A stretch of DNA of 64,000 bases from Agrobacterium vaccinii (GTDB lineage Bacteria > Pseudomonadota > Alphaproteobacteria > Rhizobiales > Rhizobiaceae). The position numbers and the translations under genes were made by a program. Numbering within the stretch: the stretch's first letter is position 1; the number at the start of each line of letters is the position of its first letter. Under the pieces are notes generated by a model. That model made no database searches and had not been told where the DNA came from. It worked only from the letters and a program-made list of their open reading frames with translations. Shown here piece by piece: positions 52,426 through 61,868 of the stretch. Location of the stretch: positions 434,001 through 498,000 of the forward strand of contig NZ_CP054151.1 in NCBI RefSeq assembly GCF_021310995.1, given 5' to 3'.

Positions 52426-53868
52426 TTATGCCTGGCTGACATATTTGACGGTCTGGAACGCTTCCAGTCCCTCGATGCCGCCTTCGCGGCCCTGTCCGCT
52501 ATCTTTGACGCCCCCGAACGGGGTTTCAGGCAGCGACGCCTGCCAATGATTGATGATGACGTTGCCGCTTTCGACGCGCTCCGCAACCTCGGAAATGATG
52601 CGGCTGTCATGGGTGAAAGCATAGGCAGCAAGCCCGAAGGGCAGCCGGTTCGCCAGCCGCATCGCATCCTCGATAGTTGCAAAGGGCTGCGTCACCGCCA
52701 GCGGCCCGAAGGGCTCCTCGTTCATCGCAAGGCTTGTGTCGTCGGCATGGACCAGCAATGTCGGCTCGAAGAAAAAGCCCTGATTGTTGATGCGGTGACC
52801 ACCGGCGGCGACCTTCGTGCCACGCGCATTTGCATCCTCGACAAACGCCTCGATGGCGGTGATGCGGCGCGCATGGGCCAGCGGGCCCATCTGCGTCGAT
52901 GCCACGCGCCCGTCTCCCACCTTTATCGCACGGGCGGCCTCGGCGAAGGCTTCGGCAAAACGGTCGTGCTTGCTTTCATGCACGAAAAAGCGTGTAGGCG
53001 AGGTGCAGATCTGCCCGGAATTGCGATATTTGGCTTTGGCGGCAGAGAGCGCCACCGCCTCGATATCCGCATCGGCAAAGATCAGCACGGGGGCGTGGCC
53101 GCCAAGCTCTGAAATCATCCGTTTCATGCCGAGAGCGGCCTGGGCGGCCAGCGATTTTCCCACCGCCGTCGAGCCGGTAAAGGTCACGCCCTTGATGACG
53201 GGTGAGGCGATTAGTTGTTTCGATATCTCCGCCGGATTGCCGGTGACGACGCTGAGCGCGCCTGCGGGCAGACCGGCTTCTTCCAGAATTGCGGCGAGCG
53301 CAAAGGTGCAGGCGGGCGTTTCTTCCGCAGGCTTCATCACCACCGTGCAACCGGCGGCAAGCGCGCCGCTGATCTTGCGCGACGGGGTGATCAGAGGCGC
53401 ATTCCATGGTGCAAAGGCCGCGATGGGACCGAGCGGCTCCTTCAGTACCATCTGGCGGATGCCTGGCTGGCGCGACGGGATGACCCGGCCATAGGCGCGG
53501 CGGGCTTCCTCGGCATCCCAGGTGAAAATGCCTGCGGCAGTCTCGACCTCGACTTTCGCCTCGGCCAGCGGCTTGCCAAGCTCTGTGCTGATCAGCCATG
53601 CCATGGCATCGGCGCGTTCGCGCAGCAGGCTTGCGGCTTTGAGCAGAATGGCGGCCCGGTCATGGGGCGATGTGGCGCGCCATGATTGAAATGCCCGGCC
53701 CGCAGCCTCGATTGCTTCCTCCACCTGGGGGGGCGTGGCATGGGGCATTTGCCCCAGAACCTCGCCGGTGGCGGGGTCGAGCACGTCAGTGCTGACATCA
53801 GGGCGATCATCGACCCAACGCCCGGCAATGAACAATCTCAAGGCGGGATAGCTCCTGTCCGCATCCAT
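52426..53868 (-). CDS. NAD(P)-dependent aldehyde dehydrogenase
   Basis: 480 residues from the ATG at 53868, with GAGGAGA upstream. ALDH signatures: catalytic Cys in NSGQICTSPTRF, the Glu in SELGGHAP, FTGSTAVGK for NAD, and PWNAPL. The closest kinds are succinate-semialdehyde and vanillin-type dehydrogenases. It would oxidise the aldehyde produced or taken up to a carboxylic acid, to be activated by the CoA synthetase of the same operon. Confidence 0.92.
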   Translation of the reverse strand: MDADRSYPALRLFIAGRWVDDRPDVSTDVLDPATGEVLGQMPHATPPQVEEAIEAAGRAFQSWRATSPHDRAAILLKAASLLRERADAMAWLISTELGKPLAEAKVEVETAAGIFTWDAEEARRAYGRVIPSRQPGIRQMVLKEPLGPIAAFAPWNAPLITPSRKISGALAAGCTVVMKPAEETPACTFALAAILEEAGLPAGALSVVTGNPAEISKQLIASPVIKGVTFTGSTAVGKSLAAQAALGMKRMISELGGHAPVLIFADADIEAVALSAAKAKYRNSGQICTSPTRFFVHESKHDRFAEAFAEAARAIKVGDGRVASTQMGPLAHARRITAIEAFVEDANARGTKVAAGGHRINNQGFFFEPTLLVHADDTSLAMNEEPFGPLAVTQPFATIEDAMRLANRLPFGLAAYAFTHDSRIISEVAERVESGNVIINHWQASLPETPFGGVKDSGQGREGGIEGLEAFQTVKYVSQA

Positions 53869-53882
53869 GGCGCGGTCTCCTC

Positions 53883-54746
53883 TCACGCTTTGCCCGCGCC
53901 TGTTGACCGGATCTTCTCCAGCACCGGGCCGAGATAGGTCATGAAGCCCTGGTGGTCCTCGCTCATCGGAAAATGGCCAAGACCTTTCATGATTACCGCT
54001 TCGGCGCCCTTGATACTGTCCACCAGCGCCAGCGTATCTTCGGGCGTGCAGGAATAGTCATATTCGCCGGTCAGCAGATAGAGCGGGCATTTGCCGGTGT
54101 CGATGCGCGCCACATCGCCGCGCATGTCGCCATCCTGCTTGTAGAAGAACAGATCGCCCTTGAAGATGCCGGGACCGCCCTGCATGTAATGCCACAGGGT
54201 TTCCCAGCGGTCGCCATCGGTTGCAAGCGGTCCGATGAGGCCTGAAACGATGGCCGCGCAGACTTCGCCGCCATGCACATCGGGGCGGTGCGTCCAGGAA
54301 ATATCGTAATAGGGGTTCACATGCGCGCCCGATTGAAGGCCGATGGCCGCGCGGAACAGTTCGGGGTGGCGGAGCGAAAGGTGCAGCACGGCGCGACCGC
54401 CGATGGAGCAGCCCATGACCACCGGCTTGTCCAGCTCAAGTGCTGTCATGATCGAGAGGATGATATCGACATAGCCTGCGGATGTCAGGCGATACTCTTC
54501 CTCATGCCAGCCGGTAGGCGGCGATGATTTGCCGTGCCATGGCATATCGAAGACGACGACGCGGAAGTTTTCCAGCACCTTTTCGTCGTTGAGAAGATTG
54601 CGATACTGGCGGCCATCGGAGCCTGCGGTGTGAAGGCACAGAAGCGGAATGCCCTGACCGGCTTCTTCCACATAGATCCTGTGGCTGCGACCGGCGATAT
54701 CGAGCTTGAGATAGCGTCCGACAATGGGTTCGAAGCTGGCGGTCAC
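53883..54746 (-). CDS. Alpha/beta hydrolase
   Basis: 287 residues. Alpha/beta hydrolase fold: nucleophile elbow GCSIGG (Ser), oxyanion region PLLCLHTAGSDGR and the catalytic His in LGHFPMSED, with an Asp in LTGEYDYSCTPED. It may hydrolyse an ester or lactone feeding the operon. It overlaps the SCP2-like gene by 4 bases (ATGA), and its stop lies 14 bases before the aldehyde dehydrogenase start. Confidence 0.88.
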   Translation of the reverse strand: MTASFEPIVGRYLKLDIAGRSHRIYVEEAGQGIPLLCLHTAGSDGRQYRNLLNDEKVLENFRVVVFDMPWHGKSSPPTGWHEEEYRLTSAGYVDIILSIMTALELDKPVVMGCSIGGRAVLHLSLRHPELFRAAIGLQSGAHVNPYYDISWTHRPDVHGGEVCAAIVSGLIGPLATDGDRWETLWHYMQGGPGIFKGDLFFYKQDGDMRGDVARIDTGKCPLYLLTGEYDYSCTPEDTLALVDSIKGAEAVIMKGLGHFPMSEDHQGFMTYLGPVLEKIRSTGAGKA

Positions 54747-55108
54747 GTGTTCACCTCCTCGCGAACGGCAGAAAAAATCTCTTTGAAATATCGCAGATTG
54801 GCCATGAAGGGATGCAGATTACCCTCGATCTTCAGATGGCGTGATTTCAGCAGCGCGAAGAGATCGTGATAGCCCGGTGCGGGCACCGCCTCGAAAAACC
54901 GCGCCCAGGAATCGGACGCAGCGCGCAGCGCAAAGGTCCAGCTCGGCATGACGAATGGACCTTTTTGAACCGAGGCGACACGACCCTTGTCGATATCGAT
55001 CAGAAAGGCATGTTCGCCGATCTCGACCAGAAAACGCAGGCTGACATATTGCCCGCGTCTGACCAGACCTTCTCTATGATTGATGATATCAGGAAGCGCT
55101 TCAAGCAT
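54743..55108 (-). CDS. Small SCP2-like protein
   Basis: 121 residues. A segment FALRAASDSWARFFEAVPAPG and DLFALLKSRHLKIEG resembles the C-terminal part of SCP2 sterol-transfer domains, which bind acyl-CoA or lipids. The family call is tentative. It lies between the acyl-CoA synthetase and the hydrolase in a tight operon, which fits a lipid- or acyl-CoA-binding role. Confidence 0.5.
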   Translation of the reverse strand: MLEALPDIINHREGLVRRGQYVSLRFLVEIGEHAFLIDIDKGRVASVQKGPFVMPSWTFALRAASDSWARFFEAVPAPGYHDLFALLKSRHLKIEGNLHPFMANLRYFKEIFSAVREEVNT

Positions 55109-55132
55109 GTTTCCTCCTCCCTTATTGTCTTC

Positions 55133-57211
55133 TTAAATATCCGATGCCTGCATCAGCGCATCCACGGCCACCACGCCCTGTCCCTCGGGAAGCACCAGGA
55201 ACGGATTGACCTCGGCCTCCTGTATCGCCAGATCCGGACGCACAGCAAGCGAGGACAGGGCGACGATGGAGGCGGCCAGCGCCTCCAGATCGCCGCGCGG
55301 CTTGCCTCTGAACCCCCTGAGGGCTGCGAAGGCCTTGACCTCATCGATCATCTCGCGAGCCGTTTCGATTGTCACAGGCGCGAGCCTGACGGCGCGGTCC
55401 TGATAGATTTCCGTCATCACGCCGCCTGCGGCCACCATGATGATCGGCCCTACCTCTTGATCGATACGATAACCCACCAGCGCCTCGCCAACGCCCTTGA
55501 CCATGGCCTGTACGAGAATATCGGCACCCTGGGCTTCCGGCACATGGGCGCTGACATTTTTGCCGATATCCAGGGCTGCCTTTTCAAGGCCGGAACGGTC
55601 GGAAATGCCCAGAACCACGCCGCCGACATCCGTCTTGTGCAGAACATGCGATGACAGCACCTTGGCAACCACCGGATAGGCAAAAGGCAATTCACCGGAG
55701 AGCTTGCCTTGCGGCAGCACATGAATGGGTGCGTGTTGGACACCAAGGGCTTCGAGAACGCCATAGGCCTCGCGCTCATCAAGGTTACGCCCTGTGTCGG
55801 AACGGCTGACTTTCGGGGCTGCGCCACCATCCGGGCGCCTGCGCCGGAATGCCGCCGCCACGACATCGGCGCAGGCTTCGGGCGACCGGAAAACCGGTAT
55901 GCCCTTCTCGGACAGAAGCCCCAATGCCTCAGGAGCATCGGGAACGAGGAAGACGGCGAGCGGCACGTCCTTGCCGGCGACGTCAAAAATCGGTTTTACC
56001 GCGAGATCGGGGTGGTTGCGGGCCGATGAGCCGACGACGGCAATCACCAGATCGAACTGCTTCGAATCCACCATGGTCGAAAGGGCGGCTTTCATGACCT
56101 CCGGCTTGACGCCAGCAAGGGTCAGGTCAACGATACGACCGCGTTCCACCTCGACACCTGATGCTTTGAATGTATCAAAGGTCGAGGCCACGGGCTCCTC
56201 GACCGTGATGCCACGGACACCGAGCTGATCGACAACCATGGCCGCACCGCCGCCCGTGGTGGTCACCACGCCGACCTTTGCGGTATAGCCATGCGTCTGC
56301 GTTTTCGTTCGTGACAAGAGTGGCAATGCGCCGAGAAGGCCTTCGAGCGTATCGACGCGGGCAATGCCGCAATCGCGCAGGAAGGCATCGGCCACGGCAT
56401 CTTCACCGGCCAGAGCGCCGGTATGCGATAGCGCCAGTTCGGCGGCCTGCTGCGAGCGTCCGAGTTTCAGCGCGACGATGGGTTTGTCATGGCGATGCGC
56501 CAGTTCCGCAAAGCGTCTGAGATGATCGGCATTGCGCAGGCTTTCGAGGAACAGCAGGTATCCGCCGACCGTGGGGTCCTCAAGTACGGCCTCGCAAAGC
56601 TCGCCCAGCGACAGATCGATCTCGTTGCCGACGGAGACCAGACCGGCAAAGCCGATGCCCAGCGATTTGCCGCGCGACAGGAGAGCACCGATCATGCTGC
56701 CGCTATGGGAGGCGACGAAGATATTGCCCCTCGGCAAGCCTTCTTCGGCAAAGGCGGCGTTTGCCGTCATCACCGTCTTGCGGTGAACATTGACCATGCC
56801 GAGGCTGGATGGGCCGATAAGACGCAACCCCGATTGTTTCGCAGCCGCCAGCATGCGCTCGGTGCGCTCCTGCCCGGCACTGCCGCCCTCGGAAAAGCCG
56901 TTGGCGAGAACGGTTGCCACCTTTACGCCCTTTGCCGCGCATTCGGCCACCGCATCCACGGCAGCATCCGCACCCGTCAGAATGAAGGCGTGATCGACCA
57001 CCTCGGGAAGATCGTCGAGGGAGGCCCAGGCCTTCTCGCCGAGAACCGAGGTTCTGCGGGGGTTGATTGGATAAAGATTGCCCGCAAAACCCGCGCGCCT
57101 GAGATAGGAGAGCGGGCGTCCCGCCGTTTTCGTGGCATCATCGGAGGCCCCGATGATTGCGATGCTGCGGGGTGCGAAAAAGGCGGAATGGAACGCGCTG
57201 TCAACAGGCAT
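55133..57211 (-). CDS. NDP-forming acyl-CoA synthetase (acetate-CoA ligase family)
   Basis: 692 residues from the ATG at 57211 (MPVDSAFHSAFF), with AAGGT upstream; a start at 57328 lies inside the acyl-CoA dehydrogenase gene. An N-terminal CoA-binding Rossmann domain (SIAIIGASDD; INPRRTSVLG) is followed by a succinyl-CoA-ligase-like domain with the phospho-His motif SHTGALAGEDAV, and a C-terminal ATP-grasp domain with FAYPVVAKVLSSHVLHKTDVGGV. It activates a carboxylic acid to its CoA ester with ATP. It starts 13 bases after the acyl-CoA dehydrogenase stop. Confidence 0.92.
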   Translation of the reverse strand: MPVDSAFHSAFFAPRSIAIIGASDDATKTAGRPLSYLRRAGFAGNLYPINPRRTSVLGEKAWASLDDLPEVVDHAFILTGADAAVDAVAECAAKGVKVATVLANGFSEGGSAGQERTERMLAAAKQSGLRLIGPSSLGMVNVHRKTVMTANAAFAEEGLPRGNIFVASHSGSMIGALLSRGKSLGIGFAGLVSVGNEIDLSLGELCEAVLEDPTVGGYLLFLESLRNADHLRRFAELAHRHDKPIVALKLGRSQQAAELALSHTGALAGEDAVADAFLRDCGIARVDTLEGLLGALPLLSRTKTQTHGYTAKVGVVTTTGGGAAMVVDQLGVRGITVEEPVASTFDTFKASGVEVERGRIVDLTLAGVKPEVMKAALSTMVDSKQFDLVIAVVGSSARNHPDLAVKPIFDVAGKDVPLAVFLVPDAPEALGLLSEKGIPVFRSPEACADVVAAAFRRRRPDGGAAPKVSRSDTGRNLDEREAYGVLEALGVQHAPIHVLPQGKLSGELPFAYPVVAKVLSSHVLHKTDVGGVVLGISDRSGLEKAALDIGKNVSAHVPEAQGADILVQAMVKGVGEALVGYRIDQEVGPIIMVAAGGVMTEIYQDRAVRLAPVTIETAREMIDEVKAFAALRGFRGKPRGDLEALAASIVALSSLAVRPDLAIQEAEVNPFLVLPEGQGVVAVDALMQASDI

Positions 57212-57224
57212 TACGGGTCGACCT

Positions 57225-58394
57225 TCATTCTGCGGCGTTCGGAACACGCGGGGCGCGCTGTTCGAAACGGCGATCAAATACATGTTCCGCAATGCGGTTC
57301 TTGAGAACTTCGATGGAGCCACCGGCAATCATCCAGCCCCGCGTTCTGCGCATGCAATATTCCGCCAGCGCCTCGGTGCTGTAGCCAAGCCCACCCATGA
57401 TCTGGATCGCCTCGTTGGCAGCATCGAAACCGGCCTGGTTGCAGGCAAGCTTTGCAAGAGCCGTATCGGCAGCACTCGGTAATTCTCCCTCGCCGACCGA
57501 TGCGCTACGATAGAGCAGAAGCTGCGCAGATTCGAGCTTCAGCAGCAAGTCGGCAAATTTCCACTGCAAGCCCTGGAATTCGCAGAGCGGACGACCGAAT
57601 TGCTTGCGCACCAGCGCATGTTCGCGAGCGAGGTTAAAGGCATAGCGCCCCAGAGCCAGCGAACGGGCAGCATTGCCCAGGCGCTCGACGTTGAAACCGG
57701 AGATCTGCTTCTTGAAACCGCCGGGGCCGAGCAGGATATTGGCTGCCGGAATACGGCAATTGTCGAAATGCAGTTCAGACCATTCTTCGCCGCTCATGAA
57801 AGCCGATGGCTTGCTGACGGTAAAGCCCGGAGCGTTGCGTTCGACCAGAACCGAACCGATGCCTCCGGCACCGGGGCCAAAGCGCACATAGATGAGGTAG
57901 AGAGACGCATCCGGGCTGTGGGTCGAAAACACCTTGGAGCCGTTGACGATAACCTCATCGCCTTCGATACGCGCCGACGTCTTGAGTTCGGTGACCGCAG
58001 AACCGGCATCGGGTTCGGACATGCCAAGGCTGATGACTTTTCGTCCACCGATGAGGTCGGCCAGAAAACGCTCTTTCTGATCGGCACTGGCATATTCGAC
58101 GAATGTTCTGATGGGGCCGAAATTACCTGCCTGCACCACATCGGCGCTGCGAGGGCACACGGCTGCGACCTGCTCAATGGCGATGATCGCATCGAGCAAC
58201 GTACCGCCCTGCCCGCCGTCTTCTTCAGAAAACGCGATGCCCAGAAGTCCTTGCTCAGCCATCAACTTCGCGACATCGAAGGGGAAACCCGGTGTATGTG
58301 CGCGTTCGAGGGCACCCGCTGCCAGATGCTGTTCGGCAAAACGGCGAACCGAATCCGCAAACATTTTTTGCTCTTCGCTCAGGGCAAAATCCAT
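57225..58394 (-). CDS. Acyl-CoA dehydrogenase, isovaleryl-type active site
   Basis: 389 residues from the ATG at 58394. ACAD signatures SLGMSEPDAGS and the FAD/CoA region are present. At the position of the usual MCAD catalytic Glu the sequence reads IAGGSIEV (Gly instead of Glu). Instead, a glutamate is present in NVERLG (Glu237), the position used by isovaleryl- and long-chain acyl-CoA dehydrogenases. This suggests a branched or long acyl-CoA substrate. It heads the operon. Confidence 0.9.
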   Translation of the reverse strand: MDFALSEEQKMFADSVRRFAEQHLAAGALERAHTPGFPFDVAKLMAEQGLLGIAFSEEDGGQGGTLLDAIIAIEQVAAVCPRSADVVQAGNFGPIRTFVEYASADQKERFLADLIGGRKVISLGMSEPDAGSAVTELKTSARIEGDEVIVNGSKVFSTHSPDASLYLIYVRFGPGAGGIGSVLVERNAPGFTVSKPSAFMSGEEWSELHFDNCRIPAANILLGPGGFKKQISGFNVERLGNAARSLALGRYAFNLAREHALVRKQFGRPLCEFQGLQWKFADLLLKLESAQLLLYRSASVGEGELPSAADTALAKLACNQAGFDAANEAIQIMGGLGYSTEALAEYCMRRTRGWMIAGGSIEVLKNRIAEHVFDRRFEQRAPRVPNAAE

Positions 58395-58622
58395 GATCAA
58401 TGCTCTCTCTTTAGACCGACATTGGCACCCTCTCGTGCCGCTGTCAGGATTTGGCCGAAAACCTCAAGCCTTCGCAACGTACTAGGCATCGGGACGCCAT
58501 GAGTTTTCCGCTCAACAGAACCGCATGCCGGTGCTTAACAACGGATCGATTGCTCGATATGACTCCTCGCAACGCTTGTATGGCTGCCTTGTGGCGCAGG
58601 CGTTTTTGCATGGAGGAAGCAA

Positions 58623-59519
58623 ATGGCAGTGACCGGGATGCCCCCGTTGAACCCGCTTTACGTTTTCGAGGTTGCGGCCCGGCATGGCGGCTTTGGCAAG
58701 GCGGCACAGGAACTCAACGTCACCCAATCCGCCGTCAGCCGCCAGATTTCGGTGCTGGAAAGCTATCTGGGTGTCAGGCTGTTTCACCGCGAACGCACCG
58801 GCTCGAAACTCACCGAAGCGGGAGAAGAATTTGCAGCCGAGATCGCGGAGCCCTTCGCAAAACTCGCAGCAGCATCTCACCGCCTTGTCGAGCGCAAGCC
58901 GAATTCGCCGCTGAAACTGCGCGCCTACGCGACATTCGCCAGCCGCTGGCTCATTCCGCGCCTGTCGAATTTCCACAAACGCTATCCGAAAATACAGATC
59001 ACCGTCAGCAATACGGTCAAGCCCGTCGATTTTTCACGCGAGACGGTGGAAATCGCCATTCAGGTGGGCAACGGCAACTGGCCGGGCATGAACGCCATTC
59101 ACCTGTTTGACGATGTGATTCAGCCCGTAGCAAGTCCTGCGCTTTTGAAGCGCACACCATTGAATACCCCTGCCGATTTGCTGAAACATGCGCGGCTTCA
59201 TTCCTATTACCGCAGGCGTGATTGGGCAGACTGGTTTGCCGCTGCCGGTGTCGATTTGCCGGATGATCGCGGCACGGTTTTCGAATCCTCGAACCTAACC
59301 TATCAGGCGGCCATCGAGGGCCTCGGCGTGGCGATTGGGCAGAAGGCGCTTCTGGGCGAGGAGTTGGCATCCGGCAAACTGGTGGCGCTGTTCGACAGCG
59401 TCAAGCGGCCGCTGGCCTATTATCTGGTGTGGCCGATGGATCGCCCCGAATCCAGAAAGCTGCAATCCTTCCGCGACTGGCTTCTGGAAGAAACGAAAAA
59501 CGACCCGGCACTTCGTTAG
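58623..59519 (+). CDS. LysR-family transcriptional regulator (GcvA-like)
   Basis: 298 residues. The helix-turn-helix (about 8-65) has GGFGKAAQELNVTQSAVSRQI, split over two turns, followed by a two-lobed effector domain. The DNA-binding part is of the GcvA/AmpR kind. It is divergent from the acyl-CoA operon by about 230 bases, the classical arrangement of a LysR activator with its target. The effector is probably a CoA ester or the free acid. Confidence 0.9.
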   Translation: MAVTGMPPLNPLYVFEVAARHGGFGKAAQELNVTQSAVSRQISVLESYLGVRLFHRERTGSKLTEAGEEFAAEIAEPFAKLAAASHRLVERKPNSPLKLRAYATFASRWLIPRLSNFHKRYPKIQITVSNTVKPVDFSRETVEIAIQVGNGNWPGMNAIHLFDDVIQPVASPALLKRTPLNTPADLLKHARLHSYYRRRDWADWFAAAGVDLPDDRGTVFESSNLTYQAAIEGLGVAIGQKALLGEELASGKLVALFDSVKRPLAYYLVWPMDRPESRKLQSFRDWLLEETKNDPALR

Positions 59520-59520
59520 C

Positions 59521-59565
59521 GTTTGTCAGGGAAAAGTGGAAACCGGTTTTCCCGAAAAGACAAAC
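59521..59565. repeat. Rhizobial palindromic repeat / terminator-like element
   Basis: A nested inverted repeat: outer GTTTGTC/GACAAAC (59521-59527 and 59559-59565), inner GGGAAAA/TTTTCCC (59529-59535 and 59547-59553), with GTGGAAACCGG between. GGAAAA-GTGG-AACCGG-TTTTCC palindromes recur in rhizobial intergenic DNA. Here it lies between the convergent LysR and binding-protein genes and could end both transcripts. Confidence 0.6.
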
Positions 59566-59596
59566 GACAAAAAAGAAGCGCCGGGTCCGTGGCTTA

Positions 59597-60820
59597 TCAT
59601 TTTGCAGGAATTGAGCACCCGCCATCTGCCTGCGAACGGAAGGCTTTGTCAGCCGGAACCGTTTCCAGAAGCTTGTAGAAATCCCAGTCGTATTTCGACT
59701 CTTCCGGGGTTTTTACCTGAAAGAGATACATGTCGCGCATCACACGTCCATCGGTGCGGATGGTCGCATTTTTCGTATAGAAATCGTTGATCGGAATGTC
59801 CCGCATCTTGGCGACGGTGGATTTGGCCTCGTCGCTGCCATTGGCATCGATGGACTTCAGATAATGCGTCACCGCACCATAGACCGCGGCCTGCAAACTG
59901 CCGGGCGCCTTGCCGCCGGAGCGTTCCATGAAGCGCTTGCTCCATTTTCGCGTGTCGTCGTTCATGTCCCAATAGAAACTATCGGCAAGGATCAGGTCCT
60001 TTGCGCTGGCCAGTCCGAGCGATTTGATATCGGGAAGGTTGACGAGAAGCGCCGCCAGGCTTTGACCGGCTTGGGTGATGCCGAATTCCTGCGCCTGCTT
60101 GACGGTGTTGACCATGTCGGCACCGGCATTGGCGATGCCGATGACCTGCGCGCCGGACCCCTGGGCCTGAAGCAGGTAGGACGACATATCCGTGCTGTTC
60201 AACGGCGCGCGCACGGCACCCAGCACTTCACCGCCATTGGCCTTGATGACCTGGGTCGCCGCACCTTCGAGCGTATGGCCAAAGCTGTAATCCGCCGTCA
60301 GGAAGTACCAGCTTTTCAGGCCGCGCCGCACCGTGGCACCGGCCACGACATTGGCATAGGCGTAATTGTCATAGGCCCAATGGACGCCAACCGGCGAACA
60401 GGCTTTCCCGGTCAAATCCGGCGTGCCCGGACCTGTCGCCAGAAACACCTTGTTCTTCGCCTTGGAAATTTCCTGCACCGACAAGGCGACGGCTGAGGAA
60501 ACGACTTCAGTGATGGCATCGACCTTTTCGGTATCATACCATTTGTTCGCGACGGCGCTGCCGACATCGGCCTTGTTCTGGTGATCGGCCTGAACGATTT
60601 CGATCGGCACGCCCTGAACCTTGCCGCCAAAATCCTCGGCTGCCATTTTCGCCGCCAGCACGGCGCCAGCGCCGACATTATCAGCATAGGGACCAGACAT
60701 ATCGGTGAGAACACCGATCTTCACCACGCCGTCTGAAATATCGGCGGCAGAGGCTGATGGTGCGGCAAGCAGCGCTCCCAGCACGCTTGCAGCCGCGCAG
60801 GCTATATTCTTATTTTTCAT
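59597..60820 (-). CDS. Branched-chain amino acid-type ABC transporter substrate-binding protein
   Basis: 407 residues from the ATG at 60820 (MKNKNIACAAASV), with GGGGAGG upstream; an earlier start at 60904 lacks one. The signal peptide ends near SASA. The mature part starts with the HAAT-family pattern VKIGVLTDMSGPYADNVG. Such proteins bind branched amino acids, urea, aromatic acids or amides. It is encoded opposite to the permease genes, with 286 bases between, so promoters for both lie there. Confidence 0.92.
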   Translation of the reverse strand: MKNKNIACAAASVLGALLAAPSASAADISDGVVKIGVLTDMSGPYADNVGAGAVLAAKMAAEDFGGKVQGVPIEIVQADHQNKADVGSAVANKWYDTEKVDAITEVVSSAVALSVQEISKAKNKVFLATGPGTPDLTGKACSPVGVHWAYDNYAYANVVAGATVRRGLKSWYFLTADYSFGHTLEGAATQVIKANGGEVLGAVRAPLNSTDMSSYLLQAQGSGAQVIGIANAGADMVNTVKQAQEFGITQAGQSLAALLVNLPDIKSLGLASAKDLILADSFYWDMNDDTRKWSKRFMERSGGKAPGSLQAAVYGAVTHYLKSIDANGSDEAKSTVAKMRDIPINDFYTKNATIRTDGRVMRDMYLFQVKTPEESKYDWDFYKLLETVPADKAFRSQADGGCSIPAK

Positions 60821-61106
60821 GGATACCTCCCCAGCAAGACGACCAATCTCTATAAAGTGCGTCTGATGTAGCTTGCCCTCTTCGCGCGAACGCACAACAG
60901 ACAAAAACTCATGGGCTGCTGCTCAATTCGAATGTCGGTTGCTAGTGAGCAAGCACGCGAAGCGTCGCACCAAAACGGAATGACCCTGTGCGTTATAGGC
61001 TCTTGCGGAAAGTACGTCCCCGCTGACAATGCGTGGTGCATGGATCACATATCCTGCCACTGATACGGAAATGCCTTCTTGTGCGGAAGGGATCGGGAGG
61101 AAGCAC

Positions 61107-61868
61107 ATGACCAACGAGGACGCCATTCTGGCGGCCAAAGACCTGTGCATCGAATTCAACGGCTTCAAAGCCGTGAACGGTGCATCCTTCAACGTGAGGC
61201 GTGGGCATATCCATGCGCTCATCGGCCCGAACGGCGCAGGAAAGACCACCTGCTTCAACCTGTTGACCCGCTTTCTGACGCCGACATCCGGCTCCATCCA
61301 TTTCAATGGCCAGAACATCACACGCCTTGCGCCGGACGAGATTGCCCGTCGCGGTATGGTGCGCTCCTTCCAGATCTCGGCGGTATTTGGTGATATGACC
61401 GTGCTGGAAAACGTACGGGTTGCGCTGCAAAGGCGCAAACATGGCGCGTCCTTCGATTTCTGGCGCAGCGAACGCTCCCTGACTTCGCTGGATGAAGAGG
61501 CCGAGAGCCTGGTGGAGTCGGTCGGCCTAAGCCCCTACATCAATTCACGCGCTGCCGAGCTGTCCTATGGCCGCAAACGCGCGCTGGAAGTGGCCACGAC
61601 ACTGGCGCTTGATCCCGAAATGTTGCTGCTCGATGAACCCATGGCCGGCATGGGCCACGAAGATGTCGAACGCACCGCTGCCCTTATCCGCGAGATCGCC
61701 AAGACACGCACAGTCCTGATGGTCGAGCATAACCTCAAGGTCGTGGCGGAGCTGTCCGACCGGATCACCGTGCTGGCCAGAGGCCAGGTATTGGCCGAGG
61801 GCGATTACGCCACCGTTTCAGCCGATCCGAAGGTCATCGAAGCCTATATTGGAGCCTCCCATGACTGA
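61107..61868 (+). CDS. LIV-family ABC transporter ATP-binding protein (LivG-like)
   Basis: 253 residues from the ATG at 61107 with GGGAGGAAG upstream. Walker A GPNGAGKTT, signature LSYGRKRALEVA, Walker B LLLDEPMAGM and switch His VEHNLKVV. The pattern is that of LivG. It overlaps the next ATPase by 8 bases. Confidence 0.92.
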   Translation: MTNEDAILAAKDLCIEFNGFKAVNGASFNVRRGHIHALIGPNGAGKTTCFNLLTRFLTPTSGSIHFNGQNITRLAPDEIARRGMVRSFQISAVFGDMTVLENVRVALQRRKHGASFDFWRSERSLTSLDEEAESLVESVGLSPYINSRAAELSYGRKRALEVATTLALDPEMLLLDEPMAGMGHEDVERTAALIREIAKTRTVLMVEHNLKVVAELSDRITVLARGQVLAEGDYATVSADPKVIEAYIGASHD

